Source: Amblyornis subalaris (taxonomy: Eukaryota > Chordata > Aves > Passeriformes > Ptilonorhynchidae). From it: 64,000 nucleotides of DNA. A program made the translations under genes and the position numbers. Below, in pieces: positions 1-13,240 of this stretch. The notes under the pieces are model-generated. The model was given only the letters and a program-made list of their open reading frames with translations, did not search any database and was not told the DNA's origin. Each line of letters starts with the position of its first letter. Within the stretch, counting starts at the first letter, position 1. Location of the stretch: NCBI GenBank assembly GCA_018881555.1, contig JACAXG010000504.1, positions 1 to 64,000 on the forward strand, written 5' to 3'.

Positions 1-1789
1 GGCACTGATGCACCTAGGGAAGTCAGGAGGAATACTTCATGCAGCTAATGATGAGGTGGCAGCCATCCTCATTGCCAGGTCATGCTTTAATTAGAAATTA
101 AACATATGACCTAGAGGAGCTGAAGGAAAAGGTGCAGTGCTAGAGAGCAATTCTTTCCAAAGGTCCCAAGGCAATATGAAAATTCAAAAACAGCTTTTCA
201 GCTCTTCACAGTCATATTGGGTTTTCCTGCATTTAACTGATGGCAAAATCAAGACTACTATTTAACTTGTGTGCTGCAATTGTCGCACAAATAGATAAGA
301 TGATTTGGTAAATAGAAAGAACAAGAGGTTTTCATGCTGGTCGTATGTTATCATTGACTATTTGACGCTTTTATCAAGTAATGGTAATCAGCCTTTATTT
401 GCTTGATAAATTCCTAGCCCAAAGTGTTGATTTTATCAAAATTACCTTCTCAGTTAAGGGTGTAATTTTCTGCTGGTAAGATGAAGGATGTTTTCAGTAA
501 TTTGTAATTGTCCAATTATTTGGTACAAATTTTATGTTTTAACAAGTTCTGTGAGTTTCAAGGCAGCCTGAGTGCTCTGCATGGTGTGTCAGCATGCTGA
601 ATAGGAGGGCACCTGTCAGTGTTTTTATTATACACAGTCTTCTTGCTAACTAGGAAAATAAGACCTGAGCAGGTTTTTTATTGCTGACTGTGAAAAAACA
701 CATCACATTTTCTCACGCCAGAACACAAAACAAACATTATCCAATTCTCTTTCCACTTCAAAACCCGTGTTATTTATTAGTGCCTACCAGGGTAGAAAAC
801 GATGCTCAGTTAAAAGTGTTCTTTGTCACTCAGTGGGGACAGCTGTCACCAAAAATGTGATGAATCTGGGTGCAGTGTTAAATCTGGTACCACTGATGCG
901 CTGTGTACGTGTCTATCCACAAAAACAGACTCTGCTGAGGGAGGTGCCAGCCCCTGGGAAGGTTGGTGCTTCCCTAGAGCAGGAAGAAGAAGACTCACAC
1001 CTTGCTGATAGCATAGTCACTCCCATCAGATGAGCTGCTGGCAAGTTCAGCAGCAGCAGGATGAGAAACGAACTGGCTGGGTCCAGCCAGAGGCAACACC
1101 AGCAGCACCAGGAAACACTTCACCAAACCTGAGCTATGAGCTGCAAAGATAAAACCTTCCTGTATTTACCTCTATTTACCAGCTTCCTGTGTTTAACAGC
1201 CACTTTCCCGCCTGCCTCTCTCCATTTCCATCCCAGATTTTCTTGCATTGTTACCTGGAACAGCAAGGAACACATCTAAGAGTTTGCAGCTGAACAAGAT
1301 GAAAAACAAGCAGCTGTCTGAAATCCATGTTGTCCTTTGCTCCCATGCTGAAAATATTACACCTGCAGTAGGTTATGCTGAAGAAACAACACCCTCTACC
1401 TGATAATTGTAACAGATGAACTTTGTCACTGGAAAGACCGGCTGGGTCTTAGCACAGAAGTGAAACACAGATTACACACGGTGTTTTGCACCATCAGAAA
1501 TTCAAATGGCCAAAACCCCCTAAACAGCAAGCAACAAGTCTTGCCTGACAGTACTATCGATGTTTTTGTTTTGAAGGAATCCAAACCAAAAAAATGCACT
1601 AGAGGGCACAGTTGCAGGAGAGCAAAACCCACTAGATTTGGACTGCAGTGAAACTCTTGACACACTGACGAAATTTCTCTCTGATAAATTAATGTAAATC
1701 AGGCTTGGAAGGAACACTCTCATTTCTCACTCTCAAAGTTGGCTGAAGGGCTGGAACAAAATGATAGGTGACAATATAGCAAACTGGGG
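1..1789. other. No gene seen
   Basis: AT-rich single-copy-looking DNA. Short open frames near 767-1033 and 1426-1723 occur on both strands and show no family motif or splice context. Confidence 0.6.
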
Positions 1790-1880
1790 AGTGTTTGTAT
1801 AACACGATGGCACAGGGATGGGTGTCAGGAGTTGTTCTATTTAACACCCTCATTAATGATTCAGAAAAAGAAACGAGCAG
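1790..1880 (+). mobile_element. Possible CR1-like LINE fragment (RT region)
   Basis: The stretch reads VLFNTLINDSEK in one frame, resembling the LFN-FINDL motif of CR1 reverse transcriptase. The surrounding 1740-2160 sequence has the feel of an eroded LINE but cannot be aligned by eye. Weak call. Confidence 0.3.
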
Positions 1881-3239
1881 AGAGTAATGAGATTTGATAC
1901 TTGGGAGGATTAGTTAGAACTGGTGAGAGCTGCAAATTAATGCAAAGCAACAGACACCAGAATCACAGGCACAGAAAAGCAAAAGGCACAAAGCACGTGG
2001 GTGGAAAGCAAAATTTAATAAAGAGAAACCTGGGGGAATTGCAGACAGAGGAAACATCAATCCAGCAAGAGGAGACCTGGGAAAGGGTAACACGGGAAGC
2101 AATTTCAGGAGAGCTGACAAGTTATCACAGGCCAGGCTGTGCTGTTGAGATGCTCCAGTGAAAGCTGGGGACACGTGTGTTTGCATCACCCAGCGGGGAG
2201 CCCCGACACCTCTGGGTCCTGGCACCATACTGCCAATTAATTCCCACCACGGTGCTCAGCTGCCCTGCCCTGCACATCCCTGGTTCTGCCAGAATTCAGA
2301 CAAGAGTAGTAAAAGTGGTGGGAAAGGACATGAGTGGCTCAATCTCCGGGAAAAGCCTGGAAGTGCTGCAGCTTCGCTGCAGTAGCACAGATTGGCAAAG
2401 GCATGGCTTGGAAAGGGTGACAGGGAGGCACATCCATCACCTGTGTTGGAGGAGGCACAGGAAAGCAAAAGGCAGCTGAGAACATCAGAACCACAGCTTT
2501 GCCTGTTGGGCAAGGAAGATGGGATCCTTTCCAAAGTATTTGGGCCATAGTGTGCATGAAAATTCCCAGATTTCAGAATGTAAGATCTATCTGAACAAGT
2601 TCTAATGAAAGAGAAAACTTATAAAATGTTATATAGTTAGCAAGATGACAACGATGCAACATTATTACCTGCTTGAAAAAAATCAACCTTGCACAAATAA
2701 GGCTTCTGAGGCATCTGAGCTCAAAAAGGCAGAGTGACAGCATGGAAAGAATATTTCTAAGCAGTTAGAGGTGGTTAGAATCTCCTACAATGTAGCTCAA
2801 GTGACACGAGAGGCATAGCAAACACTTTCAGAAGACTTGGAGGCAGATGCAGACCCCCAGCACACCAGGTGGGCATCTTACCATTAGCCAGCACATGCTG
2901 AATACCCTGGAAAACCCACAAAACAGGAAGCAGCTGCCAGAACATGGATGCTGTGCTTCAGCTTTCCTGCCACCACATCTTGTGGGGTCAGACCACACCT
3001 GTGGCAGCTGATGGCATCCCATCTCCTCCACATAATACGGGCAAGGATGAATCCTCTGGCGCTACTGGTTATTTGTAATGTCAGAGATACATTCTGACAG
3101 TCAGCTGTCCTGAGGCTCAGCTCCCACTGATGCCTTAAGTATTAGCTTTTGGATTTTTCTAATCCTGCACTGTATTGGTGTGTAATTCTGAACTCCATAT
3201 TATGTGCTAAGCAAGCTCTCTTCACATCCTGGTTAGACA
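1881..3239. other. No gene seen; possible eroded repeat
   Basis: Moderately GC DNA with short overlapping open frames on both strands and no recognisable domain. The 1880-2160 part may continue the weak LINE fragment before it. Confidence 0.5.
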
Positions 3240-3595
3240 AAATGATTCCTTCTAGGCCTGGGAACCAAGGTCACCATCCTAGGCCTGAGTATAAACAAAA
3301 GTGAATTGGGAGGGGGATGAATGGGGGAATATTACTTCATTACCTGGAACTATAATTGGACAATTAACCTCTGATATGAAAATGGACCAAAGTTATATCT
3401 GTGGGGAAAACTCATGACTGGAGCCCTTCTGAGGTCCATCTTGGGTCCAGCCTAGCTGAAGCTTCAGCCTCAGCCAGGCTCCATACTGCCCAAGGTGTAC
3501 CTGTTGAAGATCTTCAATAAATTCCTACCTTTATTTGCTTACTTTGCTTAGTGTCTGTTTCAGGTACTCCTATTTTAGGTTTCACCGCCAGCTGG
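3240..3595 (+). mobile_element. Probable solo LTR of an endogenous retrovirus-like element
   Basis: The stretch has the layout of an LTR 3' half: a polyadenylation signal AATAAA (3516-3521) followed by a T-rich U5-like segment with a short TTTATTTGC/TTACTTTGC run, ending near 3590. No internal coding region is next to it. The 5' border is not clear and no target-site duplication was identified. It is an old, non-coding copy. Confidence 0.4.
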
Positions 3596-4265
3596 GAAGG
3601 GGAAGCCCATGAGTGACACTGGAGTGGATCCTGACCTTCTCCTGGACTGGACTGGGCTAAACAGGCAGAAACACAGGTAGCTTAGGTGTGCTATTGCCTG
3701 TCTAACAACAATCATGGAGAGACTCCTGGGTGTTCTCCAGCTTTGGCAGGATGTCTAGGACTTTATGTAAACCAGGTCCTTCTGGTCACCCACCTGTGGG
3801 CAAAACCACTGCTCTGGTCATCTCTGGGGAAGCAAATACCCTGCTACCATCTTCTTCTTCCCTGGTTTATTCTCTCTGCCAGAAACCCTGGAATGCCTTC
3901 AACCACAGCAGGTGTTGCACAGTATTGGCAAGAAGGTCACCGGAAATAAGTAGGTGCTCCCACACATCCTTTTGTAAGACAATCTGTGGATGGAAAGAAG
4001 GGACTCAGACAGGCCTGCCAGTGGAAGGTCCTGTCTGTTCCAAACTGTGGACTCTGTTCTTGCAGAAGAGCACCAAAGGCAGTGAGGATTATTCTGTGTC
4101 TGGGCAGCAGTGGGATGTGGGTTTCTCTGCCTGTCCTGAGCAGAAAGCAGAGTTGTGCTGAGGAAATTGCTGAGCAGCATCCAGGGAGAAGGAGCTCTGG
4201 AAGCTGGCAGTTCTCAGCAAAGCTTGCAGCCTTTTCTTCTTCTTTACAGCAGAAGAAAGCATTTC
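3596..4265. other. No gene seen
   Basis: Short frames on both strands, up to 143 codons, with no recognisable family. It lies between a probable LTR and a CR1 copy. Confidence 0.5.
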
Positions 4266-5260
4266 ATTCATTCACAGAATCACAGAATCACAGGGTGGGT
4301 CAGGCTGGAAGGGACCACATTGGCTCATCTGGTCCCATCTCCCTGCTCCAGCAAGGGCCATCCCAGAGCACAGGGCACAGGATTGTGTCCAGAGGGCTCT
4401 GGAATATCTCCAGTGAGGGAGACTCCACAGCCTCTCTGGGCAATCTGTTCAGTGCTTGGTCACTGCACGGGAAAGTTCTTCCTCATGTCCAGGTGGAACT
4501 TCCTGGGCATCAGCTCCTGCCCATTCCTCTTGTCCCCTTGCTGGGCCCCAGGGAGCAGAGCCTGGTCCTTGCTCTGAGCCTTCCTTGCAGACAGGGATGA
4601 GGTCCCCTCCCAGTGTCCCCCCTGGAGGCTGAACAGCCCCAGCTCCCTCAGTCTTACCTCATAAGAGACATGCTCCAGTCTCTTCATCCTCTCCACAGCC
4701 TCACTGGACCTGCTCCAGGAGCTTCATGTCCCTGCTGTCTTGACAAGCCCAGGACTGGACACAGCACTACAGATGTGTCTCACAGGGCTGAGCAGAGGGG
4801 CAGGATCCCCTCCCTGACATGCTGGCCGTGCCCTTCCAAGTGTGCCCCAGGATACCATTGGCCTTCTTGGCCCCCAGGACACTCTGATGGCTCAGGGACA
4901 CCAAGTGTTTTCCCCTAAGACCTCCAGCTCTGCGGAGCTGTTTTCCAGCAGGTGACCCTCAGTCTGTGCTGGTGCTTGGGGTTATTCCTCCACAGGTGCA
5001 GGACCCTGTTTTTGCCCTTATTGAATTTCAGAGTGTTCCTGACATCCTTGGCCACATTTAATTCCAGGTGGGCCTTGGCCTTCCTTGTCTCATTTCTATT
5101 TGCCCTGACAACATCTTTTTGTTCATTCCAAGTGGGGTGACCCTGCTTCCACCTCCTGGGTATTTCCTGCTTACGCTTGCATAATGGGAGAAGTTCCTTG
5201 TTCACCCATGCAGGTCTCATGCACTCTTTGCACTCTTCTTCTTGCTTCATTCTGCTCCAA
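4266..5260 (-). mobile_element. CR1 LINE, 5'-truncated with internal deletion
   Basis: The left end carries the tandem ATTCTGTG-type repeat that terminates CR1 elements on the minus strand. Reading away from it, minus-strand frames match CR1 ORF2: LRELGLFSLQGG near the end, KFNKGKNRVLHLWRNNPKH in the middle and RKAKAHLELNVAKDVR upstream. The last two blocks are separated by most of the reverse transcriptase in an intact element but are fused here, so an internal part has been deleted. Frameshifts and stops make it non-functional. Confidence 0.85.
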
Positions 5261-5689
5261 CTCCAGTCTGCTCAGTGCAGAGGCTGTCCCACAAATCCTA
5301 TCTGCCAGCTGTCTCTTGCAGCACAGCTTCATCTTGTTCAGGGCATGTTTATTGGGATAAACCCAGAGTATTATCAAGCAGAGAAAAGCAGTGCTGTGAA
5401 TTCATGTATTACCTGAAGGTAAAAATATCATAAATAATATTTTAATCTGGCTGAGGGGCTTCTAAGCAACCTGTCAGCAGTAGTACTTAGGGTATGCCAA
5501 GAATACCCCCAAATCAGAAGGATTTTGATCAGCAGTCACACAGATGGCACAGCAAGCTATTAAACATGAGATGTATCGAAGATGACTCAGCCTTCCCCTC
5601 TCCAGGACAAACAAAAGGTGATCCTGCCCCACCTGTGTTATTTTTCTGGTTAGCTGAAGTGCTGGTGCTCATCTAAGAAGAGTTTTTTC

Positions 5690-7446
5690 AAATATATTGA
5701 TGACAAAAGGCAATGTAGAAATGGTATCAGCCCATTACAGGATCAGGATAATCACCTCACAAACAGGGACATGGACAAGGCAGAGGTGTTTAACACATTC
5801 TTTACCTCTGTCTTCAACATGGATGATGGACCCTGGGAGTCTCAGTGCCCTGAGCTGGAAGACCATGGCTGCAAGAGCTCCCAGTTGACCCTTGTGTGCC
5901 ATCTGCTGCTCCAGCTGAATCTCTCCAAATCTATGGAGCCTGGTGGGATTCATCTGAGAATCCTCAGCTGCTGATGTCATCGCAAAATCTCTCTCAGTGA
6001 TCTTTGAGTAGTCTTGGGAAACTTGAGAGGTCCCAGCTGACTGGAAGCCAGGAAACATTTTCCTGATTTTCAAAAAGGGCAAAAAGGAGGACCCTGGAAA
6101 CAACAGGCCTGCCAGTCTCCCTTCAGTGAATGGTAAAGTCATAGAAGAGATTATCTGGGAGGTATTGAAAAACACCTGAAGGACAACATAGTCGTCAGTC
6201 ACAGCCATCAGGGTTTTATGAGGGGAAAGTCCTGCTTATCAAACCTGATTTCCTTTTATGATAAGGCAACACACCTAGTGGATCAAGGCAAGCCTGTTGA
6301 TGTAATCTTTCTGGATTTCGGTAAAGCTTTTAATACTGTCTATCCCAGGGTCCTTCTGGACAAAATGTCCAACACACAGCTGGATAAACACATCATGTGA
6401 TGAGTGAGCACCTGGCTCACAGGTCGGGCAGAAAGGGTTGCAGTGACTGGGGTGACGTGAGACTGATGATCTGTCACTAGTGGGGCTCCACAGGCCTCCA
6501 TCTTAGGGCCAGTTCTCTTCAACAACTTCATAAATTACTTGAACGCAGCATTGGAAGGAATTTTAAGTAAGTTTGACCACAACATTAAGTTGGGAGGAGC
6601 TGTTGACCGTCTCAAAAGCAGACAGGCCCTGCAGAGAGACCGCGACAAATGCGAGGGGCAATCACCAGCCACATGAAGTTCAATAAGGGAAAGTGCTGGA
6701 GGCTGCACCTGCGATGGGGCAGTGCTGGCTGTGTGTATGGACTGGGAACAGGACCAGCTGTGGGAAGGTACCTGGGAGTCCTGGTTGATGTCCAGTTGAA
6801 CATCAGCCAGCAGTGCCCTGGAGCCAGGAGGAGCATCCCTGTCCTGAGGGACACTGGGCCCAGCATGGCTGGCCGGGCCAGGGAGGGGATTGTCCCACTC
6901 TGCTCTGCACTGGGGCGGCCTCACCTTGAATACTGTGTGCATTTTCAAGCACCACAATGTAAAAAAGCCATTAAGCCATAAAAGAGCATCCAAAGGAGGC
7001 CACGAGGATGGTGAAGGGCCTTGAGGGGAAGCCATATGAAGAGCGGCAGAGGGCACTTGATCTGTTCAGCTGGAGAAGAGGAGACTAAGCAGAGATCTCA
7101 CTTGGGCCTACAACATACTCACAAAGGGCAGTGGAAGCGCAGGGTCTAGTCTGGTCATTCTCTGTGACCACTGACAGGACTCGATGGAATAGCCTGAAGT
7201 TGTGCCAGGGGAGGTTTAAGTTGAGTATCAGGAAAAGGTTCTTCCCCCACAACGTGGTTGGGCACTGGAACAGGCTCCCCAGGGGAAGTAGACATGGCAC
7301 CAAGACTGACAGAGTTCAAGAAGCATTTGGACACCACTTTCAGGCACATGGTGTGACTGTTGGGGTGTCCTGCACAGGACCAGGGCTTGGACTTGATAAT
7401 GATGATGGCTTCCTTCCAACTCAGCATGATTCTATGATTCTATGAT
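5690..7446 (+). mobile_element. CR1 LINE, ORF2 remnant with 3' terminus
   Basis: About 1.75 kb of CR1 ORF2 is recognisable across several frames: NTFFTSVFNMDDGPWE, then NLISFYDKATHLVD and FLDFGKAFNTVYPRVLLDKM of the reverse transcriptase, then MKFNKGKC, YLGVLVDVQLN, and PLCSALGRPHLEYC of the C-terminal part. It ends at 7446 in the diagnostic ATTCTATG repeat. Many frameshifts and stops show an old, dead copy. The F-DF motif is kept, but the later ADD catalytic motif is disrupted. Confidence 0.92.
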
Positions 7447-10400
7447 CTTTCTCCTAGCCACCTGTGGGCTGGAAAAATTTAAAAACCAGGACAGCTGCTA
7501 GAACAAGAGGGCTGTGGCACTCTGGTCTCCAGCTGTTGTCTACAAACAAGTGTGAAGCATTGTCACTGAAGGAAAAATCTACCCAAGAGAGCAGTTAATG
7601 ATGCTTACCTTTATAAGGTTTACACTGATTTATATAGAGATATATCCATGCTTGTATGCGCATATTATCAGTAATTCTCGAGAAGAATGACCACTACCTT
7701 CAGGCTGGGTAGTTCTGTTTCATATCTCACAGCTCATGGCTGATTTATAGCTTTCTGGTCCTGAGGATATCTTTTTTTCAGGTTGGCTGCTGTCTGGAGT
7801 CTGCTGCCTACAAGGGAACCAATATATTCCCACATGTTACAGGACCCTCAAGTCTTGCAAACAATGTGATGGTAACAAGAATTGAATGCATGAGATACTG
7901 TGTTTTCTCATTAATTTCATTCTACCAAACATGCCCTTCACTGAGGGTTAAGGGAAAAGAGGGTTGAGGACAAAGAGGATGCATTCATGAAGCAAAAAGC
8001 TCATTCTTTTTAAATGTTTAAATCCCATGAGGCTGTTAACTCTTTTTCATTATTTGTTTATTGCTGAGGGACAGCTGTTCTGTCTGATGAAAACAAAGAG
8101 CCCAGGCTGATAGACTCCACTTCTGACTCAGGAAAGGAGGAGATGATTGGGCAGGGTGATCTAGACATCAGGTGCAATGCTACGTGCAGTGCAGTAAATC
8201 AAATATCTTCCTCTTCCACTGTTACTCCCACACACAGAGAAACTAATTATATGACTCCACACTCTACAGATGCAAACAGAAGACATTTTGTAGGCTGAGC
8301 CTTGACTTTGAGCAAAGAGAAGACGGTAACACTCAACTAGTTTAGTGCATAATCACACTTGGAAATCCATGCATGGATATTTTGTTCTGGAGAGGTGCAA
8401 TATGGGCCGAGTTTTAAAAAAAACTGAAGGGATTTAGGTTCTCAGATGCCAATGAAAGTTGAGGGAAGTTGGGCCCCTCCTTTCCTCTGCTTTCTTTAAA
8501 AGTTTATGTAAAGACAGACCCTTCCATCAGCAAGAAAAATGTGTGGTGTTCATGCTTCTGATAGGTATCTGTAGGGTTTTTGAACAATGCAGCAAGCTGA
8601 GCTGACAAAATTGTCGTTAGATTTTCTGAGAAAAATAAACTCTGATCATATCTAAAGGTAAGTACATGTTGATGACTGTTCCTAAAAATGGATAATGGCT
8701 TAGGCTCTCAGCTAGTATAAAATTACAGGGGTGAATTCAAAGAACTGAGCTCATTAACACAAACTGCAGAGCTGATGAACCTTGAATAGCGGGAAATGCT
8801 GGGCTTTGGATTTTATAATTAGACTTCTGATAGGAAAGAGAGACATGAGAGATCAAGAAAGCAATTAATTCTGTCACAAAACAAACCATATCTGACTCAT
8901 CACCATGAGCAGCAGAAAGATCTCTAAAATTTGTCCTTTGAAGCCAGGATAATGTAACTGAGCGTTGCTTGAATAAAGAGAATAGAAAGACACAAAATGC
9001 ACTCATTCTTGCCTGGGTCTGTTTCCAAACTGTCATCTCTTTCTTTTCTCTTCCTTTCCACCACCGTGGAATAACACCCAACTCACATTACTTTCATCTA
9101 TTTGCATTTCTCAGGTACATGAGTGCATTTGGAGTGAGCAATGTGGACTTACTCAACATTCATAACAAGGCATCTGTCTTCCAACTGTTCTTCAATCCTG
9201 ATGCATCTGTACAGCCCCACAATATGAAATTAAATTAACTATTATCATACACTACATATGATCTAGCTTCTTATAAACGGAGAGCATTCCCTGAGCTTCC
9301 TAAGAAAAATAAGGTCACACAGGTGAGAAATACCTGAACATGTGACAGGCTTATTAAGGATGTGAAGTTATCCTGCATGGAAGTAAGGCCTCCAAATGCA
9401 TGAGGCTTGCCAGGGGCTCTGCAAGTATTGTTTCCCTAATAAAGATGGTTTTGCACGCACTTCCCGGAGGGAAGGTGATTCACCATGCCAGGTTGAGACC
9501 CAGCACACTGCAATGTAAGCAACTCATGGAACTCGGTGGCACACTATGGAAACCCAGGCATGACTCACACACTCAATGCAGGATTGCAAGGACATATTTG
9601 CAATAACTGAGCACAACTCTAACATCATATCCCCCTGTTCCCTCCTGAAGTACCACGCAGGAGCAATCCTTTCTGATTCATCCAAGTGCTCAGGGAGGTA
9701 CTTGATCCAATACATGCACTTTAACAGGACAGGAGAGTGATTTAAGCAAGTAAATAAGATTAAACGTAGGTTTAATGGTTTTAGATCACACACACCATGT
9801 GCTTAAATGACTTATTAAAGCAAAGAATGTATTTTGTTTTCTGAGTTGATTTTCCTCAAGCCTGGGGTGGGGGGGGGCGGGGGGGTGTCACACATGGTGT
9901 TTGCAGAGAACAATCTTGGACAGAAATGGGAGATTCTTGCAAATTTTCTGTAGCCATCCCTGGACTGGAGAGCTCCACTGTCTGAATGCATGGGCAACAG
10001 CTTCAGCTTTACAAAAGGTGTGCTCAGCATGGCTCAGCACCAGCCTGGGAGCGAGAGTGGGGAAGAGATGAGGGCAACATTCACACTGCCTAACTTAAGA
10101 CACATAAATTCAGTGCCTGAATTAGGAGCGTGATTCACAATTGAGCTGTCACATACACTGGGAGACAGGCAGTCTCCTCCGTAGTGTGACTCAGGATGAC
10201 CTCTGGATCATATAGATGCTCTAAAGGAGACCATGTCTATTAATTTTAAAGTAAATATAATTAAATATTCAGAGTACTATGAATATCCCTCCCTAAAGAG
10301 CTTCAAATTCTATGCTCAAAGTCATGAAGGAATTTTGACTGCAGTGTTTTCACTGGAGACCTAAGATCCAGCATTTGCAGAGCCCAAAACACACTTGCCT

Positions 10401-13240
10401 GCTGTGTTACAAAGCCAGCATTTTAAAACTGTCTAAACTGTTCAAAACTCCCTACAGAGTTATGGCTATCTTTTGCATAATAGGAGTAGAATTATTTTTC
10501 CATTAGTGCAATTGCAGAAACAATTCTTTGGCCAGTTCCTCACCCCAGCTGCTAAAGGGATTATCTGGTAAGCAAATCTCCCTTCCTCCTCTGCCCCACT
10601 CCAAAACAACATGCACTATCAATACTACTGTGATGCAAAATCCAAGGTGAAATTTAGCTTTAAACTCTGTTCTAACAAATTAGGGCTGCAGCTTCTTCCT
10701 TCTTGCTGTTCCTGCTAAGAGTTGCTATACTCTACCATCAAAAAGACTTTACGTGGAATCCTGTAAGCATGTGTGTATACTTTTTCTACGTAAAAGTGTA
10801 AGCAATGAATTGCATTCAGCCTGATGTCTGAAACTCACTGATGAAGCAGTGTTTTTAATGTCTACTGGTATTTTCAGAAAAGCTTCATTCAAATATGGTG
10901 CACCGCTCTGAAGTGGGATATTGGAAATATAGTGTAAAAGAGGAGGAACTCACAGCTGTGAGTTCTTTCTCAACCCTTGGTTTTTAATATGTTGCTGACA
11001 ATTAGGATGAAAGTAGCCGAGCTCCCAATTGAACCGTGGGACTGAACTTCGTCTTGACATCCTGGATGTTCGTGATGCTCTTCATCCCACCACCGCTATT
11101 CTGAAGTGGGGGATTAAATTCTCTAGGTCTAATGGAGCTGGCATATGGCTCTTCTCTTTGTCCAGCCTTTATGGATCTGTTTCACATGAGCACTTCATGC
11201 ATCAACACACGCAAAAGCTGCACACTCCTGGTCCTAAGTGCGTTTCCTTATCAGAATATATGGCACTGCATTATGCTGCATGTTTATGGTTTGCAGCACT
11301 GACTGATAACGTGGCCATAGTCAAACAAAATGCTACATGCAACAGCAACCAATTCATTTGTTTTAGGGAAAGAATATGACATCAGAAAGAAAGAGATATA
11401 TGCTCAGCTATATTTGATTGGAGGCAGTCAAATAGCTGAAATGATATAACCATTAAGATATATTTTCCTGATAACCACCCACTTTCACATATTATCTATT
11501 TATTTTTCTCTGGTATCTCAGTGGAACTTGGAACATATTAGATCTAATTTTTTCCAGTAGGCATTTACTGCATTGCTGGAAGCAAAATTTCTCATTCTTT
11601 CTGGTTACATTATTCTCACAAATTGCGGTAAGAGAAGTGATATTTTTAATGGGTACTTGTGTAACTAAATAGAAGAATGTTTGCAGAAATTATCTTTATT
11701 AGTGCCTAGTGGGGTTGGAGTTTGAACCTTTTCAGTCTGCAGTTGGAAACATTAGATAGCCAATTGATTCAGAGCAAAATACACATTTCTAGAGTTTTCC
11801 TTTTGTAAAACGCTCTTGTGGATGGAACAACTCCTCAGAGCTTTGAAAATGGACTTCCTGAAGGGAAATATTTGGTCAAACAGAAAGGTTTTAGGCTGTG
11901 CAGGTGGTCTGTGTTGTATGGTAACACCTATTTTTTTTTCCCTGTAGTTTTTCATCTCTAATTATTTTCCAAGCTGAACTAAGTCAGAAACCAACTTTCC
12001 TGAGGTTTGTAATGTTTGGAAAACTGCAGTGGCAGAGGCTGGCTTAGTAGTGCAGAAGGAGCCTTTCAGGAACAGTGCAGTTCCTCCCATTGCCCTGATA
12101 TATGTGGAGTAAATTGTGACTGACACCTGCACGGTGTGATCTGCACACAAAAATCAACAATCAGGGGTTTTCCCTTCCCATGAATGTGCTCTTTTAACAA
12201 ACATGTCCTCTCCTAATCTCTGACACTAAGATAGTGCAGTAATAAAGACCAGAGCCAGCATTTTGTTTGTAAGGTCCCCCTTTTCCCTCTTAAAATAGTT
12301 TTCTGTTTACTGAAAATGTTTGTTTTCAAAGTGAAGTGGCTTTGGGACAGGTAAGAAAGAGGACACTTAATTTGAAAACTAAATTAACAAATCTGGAGTT
12401 ACAAGATATGACTGACCAGAAACTCTGCTTGGACAACTTGAAGAGGGTAAAGCTAGAAAGTTCAAATGCAGCATTTCAGAAATCAACCAACTCGAGAGGA
12501 AAAGCATTGTTTAGTGTGGAGGCTAGGTAGTTTGTTCTAATTTAGACCTAGATTTCTTCTTTCTTTTTTTAATGCAACTCCAGAAATCCATTTTCAATGT
12601 ACATTTCTGCTATGGAAATGTAGCCTATTGAAAGCACATTGAAAGTGTTTTAATCATCCTTAGGGCAGCTGACAAAGCAGATTTTGTAACTGATAGGTAG
12701 TTGGTTATGCTATTTCCAGTGTATAAGGGTGTGAGATGGCTTGTTTCTCTACTGGCTTGAAATGCAAGGAGTGGTGGAGGGAACAGCACATATTTCAACT
12801 TCTTTCATGCAGGAAAGTGAAGACCTGTGTGTTTACCTTGACCTCCTGACTCATTCTGCTGCATTATTTCATTTTAGTGCTTCTGACACATGTCTGTATG
12901 TTAAACAGGCAGAACTTTTTAACCGTAGAGTCTGAATTACAGACACTGCTGCTGGCAACAATGTCCACAGCAAATCTTACTTGTCTGCAGTTGTGAGAAG
13001 TAAACAAGTGAGTGTTACTGGTGAAGAAATCCTCTGAAAGCCTTAATTTTCAATATGTTTCACATTTTTTCCACCCAACCCCTGGTTATTTCCCCAAGCC
13101 ATTGCTTTTCATCCTAAACTCTATTTCCCATTCCTTTTAAGTCAATAGCTTGACTTAATCTTACTGTTTTCTTTACAAATGTTAAGACCACACACTGAGC
13201 TCTGCTAACACATTGTATTATGCTACTAGTAGACAAATTT
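7447..13240. other. Gene-poor interval beyond PCSK1
   Basis: About 5.8 kb of AT-rich DNA downstream of the predicted PCSK1 3' end. I see no exon with supported splice sites, no RNA gene and no clear transposon. The longest frames (11029-11379 plus, 8737-9081 minus) lack motifs. By synteny ELL2 should lie further left, outside the window. Confidence 0.6.
9865..9888. repeat. G-run, possible G-quadruplex
   Basis: Long G runs (GGGG, GGGGGGGGG, GGGGGGG with single breaks) on the plus strand in otherwise AT-rich DNA, about 6 kb beyond the PCSK1 stop codon. It could fold as a G-quadruplex and is likely to be length-variable. Confidence 0.8.

Noticed and set aside
3986..4600. 204-codon plus-strand frame
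   Set aside because: Its right half is the antisense of a CR1 3' end and the left half has no family motif.
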